The notes beneath the pieces were generated by a model, which worked only from the letters and a program-made list of their open reading frames with translations, did no database searches and had not been told where the DNA came from. DNA of 36,098 nucleotides from Caldifarciminota bacterium (GTDB lineage: Bacteria > Hydrothermota > Hydrothermia > LBFQ01), in assembly GCA_027002825.1 (NCBI GenBank), contig JALWZG010000105.1, forward strand, positions 1 to 36,098, given 5' to 3'. The position numbers were made by a program, and so were the translations under genes. Positions 25,048-33,026 of the stretch are shown piece after piece; within the stretch, counting starts at the first letter, position 1, and each line of letters starts with the position of its first letter.

Positions 25048-26487
25048 ATGCTCCGGGAGCTCCACGAGATAACCAAGGACACATCGGCGAGGTTTATCCC
25101 ACCTTCCGAAAAACCCGTTCCCTTCAGGGAGTGGATGGGGACGGAGAGGGTAAAGCTTCCCGTGAGGGAGGATCCGGATACGCCCGCCTACGGCATGTTC
25201 TTTCCCCTACCCGATGGCCCGGAGTTTTCCCTGGAGAACATAGCGAAGTTCCTTGAGTTGGGTGCGGGTATAACGGCCGTCTACGGCGGTGACCTCTACA
25301 AGAGTGTGAGGGTGAACCCATCGGCCGGGAACCTCCACCCCGAAGAGGTGTACGTCATACTCCCACAGGAGGGGATCTTCCATTACGGTGTAAAGGAACA
25401 CTCCCTTTATCTGAGGGCGGGGTTTCCAAGGGAGCTTTCGGAAGGACTCCGCTCCCTCCTCCCGGATGGGGGGTTCTTCGTCGCGGCCACGGCCATATAC
25501 TGGAGATCAGTTTGGAAGTACGGTATCAGGGGCTTCAGGTACTCCCTTTTGGACGTTGGACACCTCCTGGGGTCCCTAAGGGCTTCGGCCAGACTCCTCG
25601 GATGGGACCTCGTCCCGGTGTGGAACGTATCCCCGGACACACTTGACGTCGTTCTGGGTTTTACGGACGTGGACTTTCCGAAGGGTGAGGAGGAGTATCC
25701 CCAGCTCCTCATGGCCGTCATACCCCTTGGTGGGTCATACCCCTCCTGTATACCGAAAGACATCGTTGAGATGTTCAGGGGTCTGGACTTCAAGGGCGAA
25801 CCCAACAGGCTCTCCCCCGACCTCTCAGGTCCCGTAACCTTCCCGGAGATAGAGGCCTTGGAGAGGGAAACCCGCAAGGGGTATTGGGAGGGATTTGAGC
25901 TTCTGAAGTCCCAGGTTGAGGTCCCCACACGCAAGAGCGATTTCCCCGAAAACGTAAGAGGGGCGGACGTGATAAGGAAGAGGAGATCCCCCTTTGCCTT
26001 TAAAGGGGACTCCTTCCTGAGCGGGGAGGTCTTTGAAAGGATCGTCCGCCTGATCCACAACACCAAGGACGACGGGATAATGTTCAAGGTGTTCACGCAG
26101 AGGGTTACCGGCTTGGAGGACGGTGTTTACGATCCCTACATCAACCCCCTAAAACTGGGTAAGGTTCGGAGGTTTCTCGTAAAGCTGACGTGCAATCAGA
26201 AGCACGTGGGGGATGCAAACCTCAACTTCCCCATCCTCGCCGACATGAGTCTGGCCTACGAGGTTCCCAAGCTCTACCGGACCATACACTACAGGGGAGG
26301 GGCGCTCGCCCAGAACATATACCTCCTGGCCGAGATGTTCGGCCTTCAGGCGAACGCCATAGGGTGCTTCAACGATGACCTCCTTGAGGTTTACAGCATA
26401 ACCGACCTGACATACGTCCATCACATCAGCGTTGGATTCGGGAACATGCCCCAGAGTTGGAGACCCGTCCCCTTCAGGTATCAGTAG
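25048..26487 (+). CDS. Tandem nitroreductase-fold (SagB/ThcOx-like) oxidoreductase
   Basis: A 479-residue protein with two nitroreductase-fold halves. Residues 60-240 carry RVNPSAGNLHPEEVYV, WKYGIRGFRYSLLDVGHLLGS and LLGWDLVPVW, the FMN-site pattern of SagB-type dehydrogenases. Residues 300-470 carry RKRRSPFAFKG, ADMSLAYEVP, GGALAQNIYLLAEMFGLQANAIG and ISVGF. Known relatives oxidise azoline rings in peptide natural products, but no cyclodehydratase or peptide gene is present here, so the substrate is unknown. The ATG lies 9 nt after tRNA-His with no Shine-Dalgarno and no own -10 element, so expression probably depends on read-through from the tRNA. It is convergent with the next gene (7-nt overlap). 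Confidence 0.85.
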   Translation: MLRELHEITKDTSARFIPPSEKPVPFREWMGTERVKLPVREDPDTPAYGMFFPLPDGPEFSLENIAKFLELGAGITAVYGGDLYKSVRVNPSAGNLHPEEVYVILPQEGIFHYGVKEHSLYLRAGFPRELSEGLRSLLPDGGFFVAATAIYWRSVWKYGIRGFRYSLLDVGHLLGSLRASARLLGWDLVPVWNVSPDTLDVVLGFTDVDFPKGEEEYPQLLMAVIPLGGSYPSCIPKDIVEMFRGLDFKGEPNRLSPDLSGPVTFPEIEALERETRKGYWEGFELLKSQVEVPTRKSDFPENVRGADVIRKRRSPFAFKGDSFLSGEVFERIVRLIHNTKDDGIMFKVFTQRVTGLEDGVYDPYINPLKLGKVRRFLVKLTCNQKHVGDANLNFPILADMSLAYEVPKLYRTIHYRGGALAQNIYLLAEMFGLQANAIGCFNDDLLEVYSITDLTYVHHISVGFGNMPQSWRPVPFRYQ

Positions 26488-27230
26488 ATCACAACCCTAC
26501 CCTTTCTCAGCAAACCCCTTCTACGGGTCCTCCTACCCGCCTTATCGTAGAGAGGCTGGTTTCGGACGTCCTTTCTGACCACCCTACCCTCATCCACGGC
26601 CACGGGTACGATCTCCTTTCCACTCCCCACGGTCAGGGTGTTGTCAAGGGAGAAACTCCCGTAGTAGGCGACCGTCCTTATGCTGTCCAACATCACCCTC
26701 GTTATGCCGAAGTGGGGTTTGTAGTAGTAGGACCTGTACTCGGTTATGAGGGTTGAGTCGGGGGAGAGGAGGGATGTGAACACGATCTTCTGGTTCAGAG
26801 ATAGGACGACCTTCACGTTCCCGCCCAAACCGGCGACCACTTCATCCGTGCTTTCAACCCTCGCCGTTGATGACCTGTACACAAGCGTATCCGTAATGCT
26901 GTCCATGTCCATATCCACAACGGCCAAAGGCGTGTCCAGAGGTATTAAGCACGTGTTCCACGCCTCCCACGTATCACCGAGGACGGCGTTGTACTTTGCG
27001 AACCGGTGGAAGAGGGTGTGGTAGTACCCGTTCCCCACCCACATGAAAGTGGAGTCGTAAACCGTATCCCTGAAGATTCCAATCCTGACTATCTGTCCTG
27101 AGAGATCGCTGCACTTTCCCAGGGTCGGAAGTGGGAAGACCCACTCAACGCTGTCCCTCTCATGGTTTCCTGAGGGTATAAGCCTGTAATCCCACCAGTT
27201 CCCGGCCTGAAGACCCATGTAGAGCAGCAT
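26481..27230 (-). CDS. Hypothetical secreted-type protein
   Basis: I do not recognise a family. The 249-residue product is beta-strand rich with many Asp/Thr/Ser turns and repeated Trp near the N-terminus (GNWWDYRL), suggesting an extracytoplasmic beta-sandwich. There is no clear signal peptide from this start. The C-terminus (VRNQPLYDKAGRRTRRRGLLRKGRVVIY) resembles a short version of the type-IX/FlgD-like tails (YD..GR...KG.Y), as in the secreted protein at 16874-18367. The ATG is supported by TAAAAT 6 nt upstream; that hexamer overlaps the stop codon of the PBP gene, which lies upstream on the same strand. Confidence 0.6.
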   Translation of the reverse strand: MLLYMGLQAGNWWDYRLIPSGNHERDSVEWVFPLPTLGKCSDLSGQIVRIGIFRDTVYDSTFMWVGNGYYHTLFHRFAKYNAVLGDTWEAWNTCLIPLDTPLAVVDMDMDSITDTLVYRSSTARVESTDEVVAGLGGNVKVVLSLNQKIVFTSLLSPDSTLITEYRSYYYKPHFGITRVMLDSIRTVAYYGSFSLDNTLTVGSGKEIVPVAVDEGRVVRKDVRNQPLYDKAGRRTRRRGLLRKGRVVIY

Positions 27231-27236
27231 TCCGAA

Positions 27237-27242
27237 ATTTTA
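27237..27242 (-). promoter_or_regulatory. -10 element for gene 26481-27230
   Basis: TAAAAT on the minus strand, 6 nt before the ATG, sharing bases with the TAA stop of the penicillin-binding-protein gene. Confidence 0.6.
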
Positions 27243-29276
27243 AGGCCGGCCCATATGCACATCACAGCTGTCCTTGGGCTCCTTCCCCGCCCAGAACATC
27301 TCCAGGGACTTCTTCGGACAGGTGCTACGGGCTACCTTCCAGCTCTCGTTGCATATGTTCCTGTAGGTGAAGGGGCCGGAGAGGTCAAACCTCCTCGGCT
27401 TCAGGTTCTTGTGGGCCTGGGACATGAACTTCGCCCATATGGGCACGGCCAGTTCCGATCCCGTAGCACCGTAAAAGATGGTCCTGAGGGAATCGTAGCC
27501 CACCCACACCCCCACGGCCATGTAGGGGGAATAACCCACGAACCACGTGTCCCTGTAATCGTCGGTCGTTCCGGTTTTCCCAGCCGCCTGTATTACGGAG
27601 TTGTCCCAACCGTACCTCCGGGCGTTGTAAGCCGTGCCGCAACACACCACATACGTCAGGGCATAGGTGGTCATCTTGGCCACGTTGGGATCGAGAACCT
27701 GGATGAGGACGGGGGAGTTCTCCTCCAAGACGTTTCCGTAGGCGTCCTCTATGCGGGTTATGAAGTAGACGTTCGGCCTCCTCCCCACGTTCATGAGCGT
27801 GGATACAGCCCTCGTCATCTCCCACAGGGTCACCTCTATCCCGCCGAGGGACATGGAGGCGAAGGCGGGTATTCTACTGGTCACACCCATGTTCCTCGCG
27901 ACCTCCGCCACATAAGAGGGGCCAACCGCGAGGGTAAGCTTCACGGCCGGGACGTTCTTGGAGAGGGCCAAGGCCCTCCTCAGGGTTATGAGGCCCTCGT
28001 ACTTGCCGTCGTAATTCTTGGGGGACCATATGCGCCCCATGTCGTCCATCATCTCAACCGGCTCGTCCCTTATGGTATCACCCGGCGACCATCCCCTGGA
28101 GAAGGCGGCCGTGTACACGAATATCTTGAAAGCCGATCCCGGCTGTCTGTGGGCCTGACGGACCCTGTCAAACTGCGAGTGCTGGAAGTCCCTTCCACCT
28201 ACGTAGGCCAGTATCCCGCCCGTCGTATCCAAGGCGATAAGGGCGGCCTGGAGGTATTTTGGTTTACCCCCTTCGTATTCCGAATACTTCGGCTTTATTA
28301 TCCGCTTCCACTTCTTCTCGTAGTTGTTCAGGGATGTGCGCACCACACCCACGGCCATCCTCTGGAGGTCAAGGTCAAGCGTGGTGTATATCCTACCCCC
28401 TCCCCTGTACAGGAAGTTCTCGCCGTACCTCTCTATGACGTACTGCCGTACGAGTTCGGCGAAGTAGGGGGCATCGCCCCCGAAGGTGGTCTTGGGCCTC
28501 GGTTGTACCTTCGGTGGGTTTTCCCTCAGGCTGTCGTACTCCTCTCTCGTTATATAACCCTCCCTGTACATCCTCCAGAGGACTACCTTTCTCCTCCTGT
28601 CCGCCAATTCCGGATTTCTGTAAGGGGAAAACCTGCTGGGGTTCTTGGGTATTCCGGCAAGGAGCGCCGCCTCGTTCACGTCCAAGTCCTTGGCGTCCTT
28701 ACCGAAGTAGAACCTGGCGGCGGACTGCACCCCGTATACCCCCTCACCGAAGTATATCTGGTTGAGGTACCTCTCCAGGATCTCGTCCTTAGTGAAAGTG
28801 GCCTCCAGCTTCAGGGCGAGGGCGAGCTCCTGCACCTTTCTCCTGAGCGTCCTCTCGTGTGTCAGGAACATGTTTCGGGCGAGCTGCTGGGTTATGGTTG
28901 ACCCCCCCTGCCTGACCCTCATGGAGAGGAGGTTGACGAGCATGGCCTTGAGCGTGCGTTTCAGATCCACACCCCAGTGCCTGTAGAACCTCTTGTCCTC
29001 AAGGGCTATAAACGCCTTCTTAACGGCCGGCGATACGTCGCTCAGGGGAATGTACTCCCTCCGCTCCTCGTAGAACTGGTATATCACCCTACCCTTGCGA
29101 TCGTATACGGTGGTCGCCTGCGGGGGTTTGAAGGCCTCTATTTTCTCAACGTCCGGCAGGTTTTCCGAGTTCACCACGAGCAGGACTACGGCGATCAAAA
29201 AACCCAAAGATGAGAATATGAGGGCGATAACGCCGGACACCAGGAAAAGTCTGAGCTCCCTCTTCAGGATTTCCAA
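27240..29276 (-). CDS. Class A penicillin-binding protein (PBP1A-like, bifunctional)
   Basis: Inner-membrane enzyme with glycosyltransferase (GT51) and transpeptidase domains for peptidoglycan synthesis. The 678-residue protein has one N-terminal anchor (about 12-37), GT51 motifs at about 90-190 (ALEDKRFYRHWGVD, RQGGSTITQQLARNMFL, KLEATFTKDEILERYLNQIYFG) and transpeptidase motifs SAFK at about 380, SKN at about 440 and KTGT at about 565. The C-terminal tail is short, with four Cys. The start is a TTG at 29276 with TAGAAT ending 6 nt upstream. It sits between coaX and a secreted-type protein, each with its own -10, so it is probably transcribed alone. Confidence 0.95.
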   Translation of the reverse strand: MEILKRELRLFLVSGVIALIFSSLGFLIAVVLLVVNSENLPDVEKIEAFKPPQATTVYDRKGRVIYQFYEERREYIPLSDVSPAVKKAFIALEDKRFYRHWGVDLKRTLKAMLVNLLSMRVRQGGSTITQQLARNMFLTHERTLRRKVQELALALKLEATFTKDEILERYLNQIYFGEGVYGVQSAARFYFGKDAKDLDVNEAALLAGIPKNPSRFSPYRNPELADRRRKVVLWRMYREGYITREEYDSLRENPPKVQPRPKTTFGGDAPYFAELVRQYVIERYGENFLYRGGGRIYTTLDLDLQRMAVGVVRTSLNNYEKKWKRIIKPKYSEYEGGKPKYLQAALIALDTTGGILAYVGGRDFQHSQFDRVRQAHRQPGSAFKIFVYTAAFSRGWSPGDTIRDEPVEMMDDMGRIWSPKNYDGKYEGLITLRRALALSKNVPAVKLTLAVGPSYVAEVARNMGVTSRIPAFASMSLGGIEVTLWEMTRAVSTLMNVGRRPNVYFITRIEDAYGNVLEENSPVLIQVLDPNVAKMTTYALTYVVCCGTAYNARRYGWDNSVIQAAGKTGTTDDYRDTWFVGYSPYMAVGVWVGYDSLRTIFYGATGSELAVPIWAKFMSQAHKNLKPRRFDLSGPFTYRNICNESWKVARSTCPKKSLEMFWAGKEPKDSCDVHMGRP

Positions 29277-29282
29277 CTTGCA

Positions 29283-29288
29283 ATTCTA
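29283..29288 (-). promoter_or_regulatory. -10 element for the class A PBP gene
   Basis: TAGAAT on the minus strand, 6 nt before the TTG start, within the 20-nt gap after coaX. Confidence 0.65.
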
Positions 29289-29296
29289 CACCCGGT

Positions 29297-29962
29297 TTAC
29301 AGGAGCGCATCCTCCAAAATCCATCTACCACCTATGAGGACGAGATCCGGAACCACCTTTCCCCCAACCCTGAGAGCAAACGGACACCTTCCGGTTATGT
29401 ACTTTTTCTCTATGGAGAACTCCCTGTCTATCCACCTCAAAGCCTCCCTTATCCCCCCCACCACGCTCATCTTTATACCGTCCTCCACAGCCTTTACGCT
29501 GTCCCTGTGGAGGTCCAAAGAGGAGAAGGAAAACGACCTGTAGACCGATGACAGCCTGGCCGGTGAGGGGAAGATCGGCCCCCCGTAGAAGATACCCCTG
29601 TAAACGACGTTCAGGGTGATGGCACTACCGCACACCACCACGACGGCGCTCTCGCCCCTTCTTATGAAGGGGTAGGAGGCGGCCAGACGGTCCGGACCCA
29701 AACTCCGGAGGGAATAGGCGGAGGGTAGGTCCAGCTCCCTTGGGACAAGTAGGGATGCCCTCGGAAAAAGCACCTTCAGATAGCCGTTCAGCTCGTAGAC
29801 GGTTGACACTATCAGGCCCTTCTCGTACCCCCATCTGCGGACGTGTTCCGAGAGCCTTTCGGCCATGGAGTAGGAAGCCCTTGAGCGTACCACCATCCTC
29901 CTGCCGGAGAAGAGGGCGACCTTTAGCGAGTGGTTTCCGGCGTCTACCACGAGGAGTTTCAA
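29297..29962 (-). CDS. coaX: Type III pantothenate kinase, divergent
   Basis: CoaX phosphorylates pantothenate as the first step of CoA synthesis. The 221-residue product shows the acetate-kinase-superfamily layout: VVDAGNHSLKVALF (phosphate loop), LGPDRLAASYPF (GxDR with the catalytic Asp), and YGGPIFPSPARL. Two positions are unusual: the DxGTAxT segment reads VVCGSAIT, so the Asp that binds the activating monovalent cation in characterised CoaX enzymes is replaced, and the ATP-contacting Thr is Ser. The start is a TTG at 29962 with TAAAAT ending 6 nt upstream. The enzyme may be active with altered cation dependence, or may be a non-catalytic relative. Confidence 0.8.
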   Translation of the reverse strand: MKLLVVDAGNHSLKVALFSGRRMVVRSRASYSMAERLSEHVRRWGYEKGLIVSTVYELNGYLKVLFPRASLLVPRELDLPSAYSLRSLGPDRLAASYPFIRRGESAVVVVCGSAITLNVVYRGIFYGGPIFPSPARLSSVYRSFSFSSLDLHRDSVKAVEDGIKMSVVGGIREALRWIDREFSIEKKYITGRCPFALRVGGKVVPDLVLIGGRWILEDALL

Positions 29963-29968
29963 GTGTTG

Positions 29969-29974
29969 ATTTTA
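29969..29974 (-). promoter_or_regulatory. -10 element for coaX
   Basis: TAAAAT on the minus strand, 6 nt before the TTG start at 29962. Confidence 0.6.
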
Positions 29975-30003
29975 AGGTGGGTAAGGTGTTCCCTTTCCTC
30001 CCC

Positions 30004-30009
30004 TATAAT
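30004..30009 (+). promoter_or_regulatory. -10 element for the DUF6754 operon
   Basis: TATAAT, 9 nt before the ATG at 30019; selects this start over an open frame that extends back into coaX. Confidence 0.7.
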
Positions 30010-30018
30010 ACCCTTCCC

Positions 30019-31206
30019 ATGTTCCTTGTGGCCTACATCGGGTTGGGCGGCGTGAAGTTTGACACGGCCGACGGAAAGGCTATTATATCCTGGGAGTACC
30101 CCTCTGTCAAGCCCGATTCAATAAAGGTTTTCAGAAGCGATGCTTCACACCCGAAGGAATCACCTCTCCTGCTGGCGACCATTGTTCTGGAGGGTACACC
30201 CTCCGAGAGCGTCTTCGTGGACACGACCTATCCGGAAGGCGCGCGGTACCTTCTGAGGACGTTTGTGGGGTCCGACAGCAGCGACACGGACTGGATGGCG
30301 GCGGGGTTTCACATGGAGATTTCACCCCCTGCGGAAAAAGAGAAGGAAGAACCCGCCGGAAAAGGGGGAAAGGCGGAGGAGAAGCCCAAAACCATCCTAC
30401 ACAGGATATTTGACGTCAAGAAGACCAACATAGGTGTGGCGATTCTACTCTTCATAACGATATTCTTTTACCTGCTCAACGTCGCCAGAAAAAACCCGAA
30501 CGTCTTTATCAGGAGGATAGCCGGTTTGGACGTCATAAACGACACGGTGGGTAGATCCGCCGAGATGGGTAAACCCATAATGTTCACAACCGGAATAGGA
30601 CCAATAGACTCCCTACCCATACTCGCCGGTATAACCATCCTGAAACAGGTGGCAAAGCGGGCCGCCCTTTACGAGGTTCCCGTGTTGGTGCCCAACAACG
30701 ATCCCCTTGTGCTTGCCGCCGCCAGAGAGGCCGTAAAGGAGGCCTACACGGAGATCGGAAGGCCCGACCTCTACAGGGAAAACGACGTCTTCTTCCTCAC
30801 CACATCCCAGTTCGGCTTCGCCTCCGGTATGAGCGGGATGATGAACCGTATAAGGCCGGGGGCGGTCTTCTTCATGGGTTACTTTTACGCCGAATCCCTC
30901 ATACTGGCCGAAAACGCCTACGTGAGCGGCGCCATATCCGTCGCGGGTACCACGTCCATAGACCAGCTCCCCTTCTTCATAGCGGCCTGCGATTACACGA
31001 TAATAGGTGATGAGCTCTACGCGGCATCCGCCTACATATCCAAGAACCCCCTTGAGGTGGCCGGTGTCAAAGCGGGGGACTGGTTCAAGGCCTTGAGCAT
31101 ACTTTCCATCCTCATCGGAAGCACCCTTGCCACCCTCTCGCAGCTCTTCCCCCAGTTCGGCACCGCCTTTGAGCTGTTCAAAAAAGCCTTTGAGGCCATA
31201 AAGTGA
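30019..31206 (+). CDS. DUF6754-type membrane protein
   Basis: A 395-residue protein of unknown function. Residues 1-100 form an exported beta domain (SWEYPSVKPDSIKVFRSD, a fibronectin-like pattern), followed by a Lys/Glu/Pro linker (about 103-125), a membrane segment (about 138-157), and a conserved core: MFTTGIGPIDSLPILAGITIL, YEVPVLVPNNDPLVLAAAREAV, FFMGYFYAESLILAENAYVSGA and AACDYTIIGDELYAASAYIS. From memory, this core matches DUF6754, found in several uncultured lineages and Chloroflexi. A last membrane segment is near 355-375. The membrane gene at 31211 follows after 4 nt, so the two probably form a complex. hisC is the third gene of the unit. Confidence 0.75.
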   Translation: MFLVAYIGLGGVKFDTADGKAIISWEYPSVKPDSIKVFRSDASHPKESPLLLATIVLEGTPSESVFVDTTYPEGARYLLRTFVGSDSSDTDWMAAGFHMEISPPAEKEKEEPAGKGGKAEEKPKTILHRIFDVKKTNIGVAILLFITIFFYLLNVARKNPNVFIRRIAGLDVINDTVGRSAEMGKPIMFTTGIGPIDSLPILAGITILKQVAKRAALYEVPVLVPNNDPLVLAAAREAVKEAYTEIGRPDLYRENDVFFLTTSQFGFASGMSGMMNRIRPGAVFFMGYFYAESLILAENAYVSGAISVAGTTSIDQLPFFIAACDYTIIGDELYAASAYISKNPLEVAGVKAGDWFKALSILSILIGSTLATLSQLFPQFGTAFELFKKAFEAIK

Positions 31207-31210
31207 GAAA

Positions 31211-31990
31211 ATGAGCGGTCCTATCATAACCGTGATGATCACATCTGTGGTCACGGTTTTACTCTTCTTCATTCCGGGGCTTGAAAAGGTCCAGCAACAG
31301 CTTCTGGACGTGAGCATAATAGTGAGCGGCTTTGCCATGCTCATAGGTATAGACAGCCTGCTCCTCTTCCACGCCCGGAGGGTGCAGAGAAGGCAGAACA
31401 CCTTTTTCAGCGCCACGCTTCTGGCGGCCTTTTTCATAACCGTCGGCTGGGGGATAAGGGATTGGACACTCTTCGGCTCGCCCTTTAACCCCAGCGCCCC
31501 CTTTATGTGGCTCTTCAGGAACGTCTACCTGCCGCTTGACGCCACCATGTTCTCCATACTCGCCTTTTACATAGCCTCGGCCGCCTACAGGGCGTTCAGG
31601 GCGAGGAACAGGAACGCACTCCTCCTCCTGATCTCCGCCTCGATCATAATGATAGGCAGGATCCTCTACGCCCACGTGATATTCCCCATAGCCGTATCCG
31701 TTTTCCTGCTCTTGGTGGCCATATGGCTTATCAAGACGAGCAGGAGGATTTACGGAGAGGAGAGGCTTGTACGGTTAATCCTGGCCGTAGTGTTAATAGG
31801 AGGGTCGGCCTTTCTCCTCGCGCCACCCGTGTTTAAAGCCGTCGGGAACTCCATAGAACCTCTGACGGACTGGATAATGAACACCCCGCAGAACGCCGCC
31901 AAAAGGGGTATGTTCCTCGGCCTGACGTTCGGAAGCATCGCCTTCAGCCTGAGGGTGATGTTCGGCATAGAGAGGTCATGGACCAGGTGA
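31211..31990 (+). CDS. Polytopic membrane protein, probable partner of the DUF6754 protein
   Basis: A 259-residue protein with about eight hydrophobic segments (near 6-20, 33-52, 68-84, 105-125, 135-150, 153-168, 183-200 and 232-247). Between them are short basic cytoplasmic loops (HARRVQRRQN, YRAFRARNRN, KTSRRIYGEERL), consistent with an inner-membrane protein. The C-terminal part contains WIMNTPQNAAKRGMFLGLTFG and FSLRVMFGIERS, which I recall from genes next to DUF6754 genes in other lineages, but I know of no assigned function. It is tightly packed between the DUF6754 gene (4-nt gap) and hisC (1-nt gap). Confidence 0.65.
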   Translation: MSGPIITVMITSVVTVLLFFIPGLEKVQQQLLDVSIIVSGFAMLIGIDSLLLFHARRVQRRQNTFFSATLLAAFFITVGWGIRDWTLFGSPFNPSAPFMWLFRNVYLPLDATMFSILAFYIASAAYRAFRARNRNALLLLISASIIMIGRILYAHVIFPIAVSVFLLLVAIWLIKTSRRIYGEERLVRLILAVVLIGGSAFLLAPPVFKAVGNSIEPLTDWIMNTPQNAAKRGMFLGLTFGSIAFSLRVMFGIERSWTR

Positions 31991-31991
31991 T

Positions 31992-33026
31992 ATGCTGAGG
32001 GAAGACGTTGAGTTCAGGAGGGCCTTCACGGTCAGCCAGAAGCCCTACAGGGCGAAGTTGGATCAGAACGAGAGTCCCTACGACCTGCCGGAGGACGTGA
32101 AGACCCACCTTCTGGAGAAGGTAAAGGAGGTTGCGTGGAACAGGTATCCACAACCCCTAACCTACCATAAGGTGAAGGAGAGGTTTGCCGAGGAGATAGG
32201 TGTACCCCCTGAGAGGTTGGCCCTGACCTTCGGCGGAGATCAGACCATACTGTCCGCCTTTCTGGTGGCCGGGGGTCCGGGAAGGAAGGCTTTGGTGTTT
32301 GAGCCGACATATCCCATGTTTGCGCATTACGCCAGGGCCACGGGTACCCCTCTGGACGTAGTGGTCCTCGGTGAGGACTACAATCCCTCGCCGGAGCATT
32401 TCCTGAAAAAAGATTACAAGCTCATCAACTTCATCTCCCCCAACAACCCCACGGGCAACCTGATGGACGTCTCCGTGATCCGTGCGGCCCTTGAAACCGG
32501 CGCCCTCGTCTTCGTGGACGAGGCTTACTACCCCTTTGCGGGTGTATCCGTTTGGGACGGGTTAAAGGATTATCCCAACCTCATGGTGGGTAGATCCCTC
32601 AGCAAGTCCATGCTCGCGGGGATGCGTATGGGATACGTCCTCTCCTCGCCGCAGGTCATATCGGCCGTGGAGCATATGAACTTCGCCCCCTACAATTTAA
32701 CGCACGTTCATCTGGTCCTGTTCTCGGAGTACGGCGTTGTAAAACCCCATCTCAGGAGGGGAGCTGAGACCGTCGTAAAGGAACGTGAGCGTCTGTTCGG
32801 CTTCCTGTCGGAAATGGGGTTAAGCCCGTTCCCCTCCCGTGCGAACTTCATCCTGTTCAAGACGGAAAGGCACAAGGAGCTCTACACCTTTTTGGTGGAT
32901 AGGGGTGTGAGGATAAGGGACGTTTCCTCCCTTCCGGGCCTCTCCAACCATCTCAGGATAACCGTCGGGCTTCCGGAGGAGAACGACCTCTTCATGGAGT
33001 GTGTCGGGGAGTTTTTGGGGAAATAA
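31992..33026 (+). CDS. hisC: Histidinol-phosphate aminotransferase-type enzyme
   Basis: A 344-residue fold-type I PLP enzyme. It has the HisC N-terminal DQNESPYDLPEDV, NRYPQP, LTFGGDQTILSAFL, FEPTYPMFAHYARATGT, the NFISPNNPTGNLM loop, FVDEAYYPFAG (PLP-binding Asp and Tyr), the Schiff-base Lys in SLSKSMLAGMRMGY and the C-terminal LRITVGLPEEND. In the family it converts imidazole-acetol phosphate to histidinol phosphate, but relatives act on aromatic amino acids. No other his gene is nearby. It starts one base after the membrane-protein stop with AGGTGAT upstream. The 3' end runs into an A-rich stretch that is also the U-tract of tRNA-Thr on the other strand. Confidence 0.88.
   Translation: MLREDVEFRRAFTVSQKPYRAKLDQNESPYDLPEDVKTHLLEKVKEVAWNRYPQPLTYHKVKERFAEEIGVPPERLALTFGGDQTILSAFLVAGGPGRKALVFEPTYPMFAHYARATGTPLDVVVLGEDYNPSPEHFLKKDYKLINFISPNNPTGNLMDVSVIRAALETGALVFVDEAYYPFAGVSVWDGLKDYPNLMVGRSLSKSMLAGMRMGYVLSSPQVISAVEHMNFAPYNLTHVHLVLFSEYGVVKPHLRRGAETVVKERERLFGFLSEMGLSPFPSRANFILFKTERHKELYTFLVDRGVRIRDVSSLPGLSNHLRITVGLPEENDLFMECVGEFLGK

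Noticed and set aside
27255-28901. 548-codon open frame opposite the class A PBP gene
   Set aside because: It is the complement-frame shadow of a strongly conserved gene with intact catalytic motifs; its composition (Gly/His/Val/Pro-rich, no domains) is typical of an antisense open frame in GC-rich coding DNA.
29740-30018. In-frame upstream extension of the DUF6754 gene
   Set aside because: The extension overlaps coaX, is Arg/Ser/Pro-rich without homology, and would place the TATAAT element inside the gene; the ATG at 30019 fits better.
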